The notes below the pieces were generated by a model. It ran no database searches, was not told the DNA's origin, and saw only the letters and a program-made list of their open reading frames with translations. Below, piece by piece: positions 1 to 15,950 of a stretch of DNA of 15,950 bases; within the stretch, counting starts at the first letter, position 1; every line of letters begins with the position of its first letter. The stretch spans positions 1 through 15,950 of the forward strand of contig JAGOCV010000055.1 in NCBI GenBank assembly GCA_017998575.1. The letters are read 5' to 3'. The DNA comes from Burkholderiaceae bacterium. Its GTDB lineage: Bacteria; Pseudomonadota; Gammaproteobacteria; Burkholderiales; Burkholderiaceae. Position numbers and translations under genes: made by a program.

Positions 1-3474
<3,474 letters not shown>

Positions 3475-3481
3475 GTTGTCT

Positions 3482-15551
<12,070 letters not shown>

Positions 15552-15555
<4 letters not shown>

Positions 15556-15950
15556 GTGTGCTCCGAGGACCCGCTTTCGAGTTCCTTCAACAAGAGGGCT
15601 TCGGCTTCTTCATCGCTGAGGTCGGCCAGTTCATCGAGCGCGGGCGCCGCCACGGCGACCGGCATGGCGGGCGCGGCCCCGGCCTCCAGGCCGAGCGTGC
15701 GCAGCAGGCTGGCGGCCAGGGCGTCCAGCGTGGGGTAGTCGAACAGCAGCGTCGCCGGCAGCGGGTGCGCGAAGGCTTTGGCCAGGGCGTTGCGCAGCTC
15801 GACCGCCATGAGGGAGTCGAGGCCGATCTCCTTGAGCGCCAGGCGGGGATCGAGCGGCTGGCTGGACTCCAGGCCCAGCACCTGCAAGGTCCGCTCGCTC
15901 AGGTAGGCGATGAGGGCCGCGCGGCGCTGGCCACCGGGCAAGGCCTGCAG
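15552..15950 (-). CDS. C-terminal end of upstream PKS: ACP plus docking tail, 5' end outside window
   Basis: The last 132 codons and the stop of an upstream megasynthase are visible; the frame is open at the window edge, so the apparent internal start codons are not real starts. Visible residues about 1-85 form an acyl carrier protein, with the phosphopantetheine-bearing Ser46 in the motif EIGLDSLMAVELRN and the following LLFDYPTLDALA helix typical of PKS ACPs. An Ala/Pro linker (about 88-105) leads to a C-terminal docking helix, LADLSDEEAEALLLKEL, ending in a short polar tail. Its place just upstream of the KS-AT-cMT-ACP protein, with a 4-bp stop/start overlap, says that it hands its chain to that protein's KS. 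Its own module composition and whether it is a loading or an extension module cannot be seen. An NRPS-PKS hybrid upstream is not excluded, although the LGLDS-type ACP favours PKS. Confidence 0.95.
15561..15564 (-). promoter_or_regulatory. Ribosome binding site for the KS-AT-cMT-ACP gene
   Basis: GGAG on the minus strand lies 5 nt before the ATG at 15555-15553, inside the end of the upstream PKS gene. Together with the ATGA overlap it supports this start and suggests both re-initiation and independent ribosome loading. Confidence 0.7.

Noticed and set aside
3475..3481. Promoter or terminator between the second and third complete starts
   Set aside because: Only 7 bp separate stop and start, with no inverted repeat or T-run; only a ribosome binding site can be supported.

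Overview
The window is one dense stretch of a cis-AT modular type I polyketide synthase (PKS) assembly line. It is read entirely from the minus strand, so the biosynthetic order runs from high to low coordinates. The DNA is very GC-rich by eye. Long open frames on the plus strand are antisense shadows of the PKS genes. There is no intergenic stretch longer than 7 bp, and I see no RNA gene, mobile element, CRISPR array or convincing promoter or terminator.

Layout in biosynthetic order: (1) 15950-15552, the last 132 codons of an upstream PKS: an ACP and a C-terminal docking tail. (2) 15555-11179, a complete one-module protein of 1458 aa: KS-AT-cMT-ACP, with no KR, DH or ER. (3) 11182-3482, a complete one-module protein of 2566 aa: KS-AT-DH-cMT-(structural KR)-ER-KR-ACP. 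(4) 3474-1, the first 1158 codons of a third PKS: KS-AT-DH, cut by the window edge. The first two junctions are 4-bp ATGA overlaps and the third is a 7-bp gap, so the genes look co-transcribed and translationally coupled. Each junction pairs a C-terminal tail with an LSDxE/MSDxE-LL motif and an N-terminal helix with an LSPxKR or LSPKR motif, resembling the class 2 docking domains known from cyanobacterial and myxobacterial PKSs.

Predicted chemistry (inference from domains): the first full module adds a two-carbon unit and C-methylates it but leaves the beta-ketone, giving an alpha-methyl or gem-dimethyl beta-keto thioester. The next module adds another unit, C-methylates it and, if its KR works, reduces it fully to an alpha-methyl methylene unit. 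The third module extends again and has a DH with intact motifs; the rest of its reductive loop lies outside the window. I cannot name the product.

Organism: one-module-per-protein organisation, docking type and GC-richness suggest a high-GC Gram-negative bacterium, such as a myxobacterium or a Burkholderiales betaproteobacterium. No taxonomic marker is present, so this is a weak inference.
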